Assembly: GCA_945873715.1 (NCBI GenBank)
Contig: CAMCFL010000164.1
Location: 1 to 6,929, forward strand
Origin: Akkermansia muciniphila
Lineage (GTDB): Bacteria > Verrucomicrobiota > Verrucomicrobiia > Limisphaerales > UBA9464
Length of the DNA: 6,929 nucleotides
Direction of reading: 5' to 3'
A program made the translations under genes and the position numbers. The notes beneath the pieces were generated by a model, which made no database searches, was not told the DNA's origin, and saw only the letters and a list, made by a program, of their open reading frames with translations. This document shows positions 6,701 through 6,929 of this stretch, piece after piece; positions within the stretch are counted from its first letter, which is position 1; each line of letters starts with the position of its first letter.

Positions 6701-6929
6701 CGTTGACCCGCGCCTGGTAATTGTGGGTGGCGAAGCCACCCAGCAGCACCTCGCGCCCATTCCCCGCGCCATCGAACCACAGGACCTCCGGTGCGGCACA
6801 GACCAGCACACCCTCCTCCCACGCCATCAGGCCAGTGGGAAACGGGAGGCCGGAAGCCACCACGGTGAATCGGTCGAACCGTCCGTCGTGGTCTTCGTCG
6901 GTCAACACCTTCACCCGTCCCCCCGGCTC
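3798..6929 (-). CDS. PVC-type membrane-bound dehydrogenase with HEAT-like region and CxxCH heme domain (5' end outside window)
   Basis: The frame is open to the right edge, so the N terminus with any signal peptide is missing. The GTG at 6912-6914 is an internal valine (E-P-G-G-R-V-K-V...), not a convincing start. Numbering from it gives 1038 residues. Residues 1-310 are the propeller of the Pirellula/Verrucomicrobium dehydrogenase family (TIGR02604 type): DEDHDGRFDRF, GRDFRFKP, FGEWFGNDN, DPWFRPVEIRTGPDGALWVVDMYR and ERLQNLDPR. Residues 325-720 are alanine/leucine-rich helical repeats resembling HEAT repeats. Residues 730-862 are the TIGR02603-type cytochrome c domain: CSSCH (744-748) binds heme, followed by GHAVGPD, AILDPNAAVD and SLMPEGLE, where M840 is the likely distal ligand. 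About 165 further residues form an unassigned beta-rich domain. An extracytoplasmic electron-transfer or dehydrogenase role is inferred from the family; no substrate is known. The TGA stop is followed directly by repeats and a hairpin. Confidence 0.96.
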   Translation of the reverse strand, partial: EPGGRVKVLTDEDHDGRFDRFTVVASGLPFPTGLMAWEEGVLVCAAPEVLWFDGAGNGREVLLGGFATHNYQARVNGLRWGLDGWVYGSGGLFGGRIRRAGSATEIDASGRDFRFKPRAAGFEALPGVSQQGRVRDDFGEWFGNDNGSLLWHYPLPPDAAARGIEPPQARIGVNRDDQRVHPTSVTLARFNDPHTANQLTSACAPELYRDTALGPAYAGNAFVCEPVHNLIRRAVLTPEGMSFAARRATNEVHSEFLSSSDPWFRPVEIRTGPDGALWVVDMYRFVIEHTRWIPPERLQNLDPRAGSDRGRIYRVRRRDDPLRPLPTVRGDRPAELVSQLGSPNGVMRDLAHRELLVRRRSSAMPTASSLPLPAIRRLLDPALDPAIRAQAAAVLSQVDQLRMADLARLLDASDPRLIRFALGLLPTEPAALELLRSRSATWASQPSLRLALACALERHAAAAAGDVASLLLDHPNDPWVRAVALRVAANHPEELAALLIARPEWMRDESGFGSVVLDRLVTGRNPNALSALILAVPVTADSPMAALGWIARLPSQAELPLRPAAQTRVKGWRRELIPLAPGIAANPRLGVAERTAALLILSQAAVSDPTEIPRLVGFLETDLPDAVRGSLVQALARLPGSTVPGILLGDWSRLPPRSRSERIHLILSRPAWCGELLGAVREGRVLPTELTVAQREQLKRHPDAALRELAGTLLPAVASNRGEILARLRPALALEGNGAHGAPVFDRLCSSCHRVRDRGHAVGPDISVYRTKAPEDLLVAILDPNAAVDARSSGYTVRMKDGRELTGVIADEAAAGFTLLQPGGGRDRFARTEVDRLEVAPRSLMPEGLEEGMEPQDLADLIAWLRRSPAVFGAADPAGQKAALTRWHQSGPASLERPGGSNPPLSYPSWLGTMPLHLCRQNLGQDRMSWESTVPPGTGRVILRWPAAMGLHSTPKGHFTLNVEGQPALDFDVSLEDVEWTAASAQIVLRYRVEERNDEDSNGILELEMDRARIPADGRLRISIQASNNGSQRWFGVYAIPPP

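Noticed and set aside
6912..6914. GTG as the start codon of the dehydrogenase gene
   Set aside because: The frame stays open upstream to the window edge, and the following residues are in the middle of the conserved propeller N-terminal segment with no signal peptide.

Overview
The window looks like chromosomal DNA from a GC-rich (about two-thirds G+C by eye) member of the Verrucomicrobia, or less likely the Planctomycetes. The strongest clue is the large gene on the right. It joins the Pirellula/Verrucomicrobium-type membrane-bound dehydrogenase propeller to the matching CxxCH heme-binding domain, an architecture largely confined to the PVC superphylum. None of the genes has a well-placed Shine-Dalgarno sequence, which also fits this group. 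No tRNA, rRNA, CRISPR array, transposase or phage gene is visible.

Layout, left to right: (1) 36-1163, plus strand, an exported six-bladed NHL-like beta-propeller with a histidine-rich mature N terminus. (2) 1185-2360, minus strand, convergent with gene 1 and only 21 bp away, an exported YVTN/lactonase-like beta-propeller with six (S/T)PDG blade motifs. (3) 2361-2534, a repeat-bearing gap. (4) 2535-3503, minus strand, a zinc-finger-less DnaJ-family co-chaperone of the CbpA type. (5) 3504-3797, a second repeat-bearing gap with a perfect 18-bp inverted repeat. (6) 3798 to the right edge, minus strand, the PVC-type dehydrogenase/HEAT-like/cytochrome c protein, missing its N terminus because the window ends.

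Three of the four proteins are predicted extracytoplasmic beta-propellers and one carries a c-type heme, so the locus may serve periplasmic binding or oxidation chemistry. The J protein is cytosolic, and nothing in the sequence ties it to that role. The gaps between the minus-strand genes are 174 and 294 bp and contain hairpins and repeats, so I do not read them as one tight operon.

The least expected signal is in the two gaps around the J-protein gene. A 23-bp sequence occurs twice exactly 100 bp apart, and one copy supplies the J-protein stop codon. A degenerate third copy lies upstream of that gene. A separate 40-bp element occurs in inverted orientation on the two sides of the gene (36/40 identical), and its far copy begins two bases past the dehydrogenase stop codon. 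These look like members of dispersed intergenic repeat families that sit against gene 3' ends. Their function is unknown from this sequence alone.
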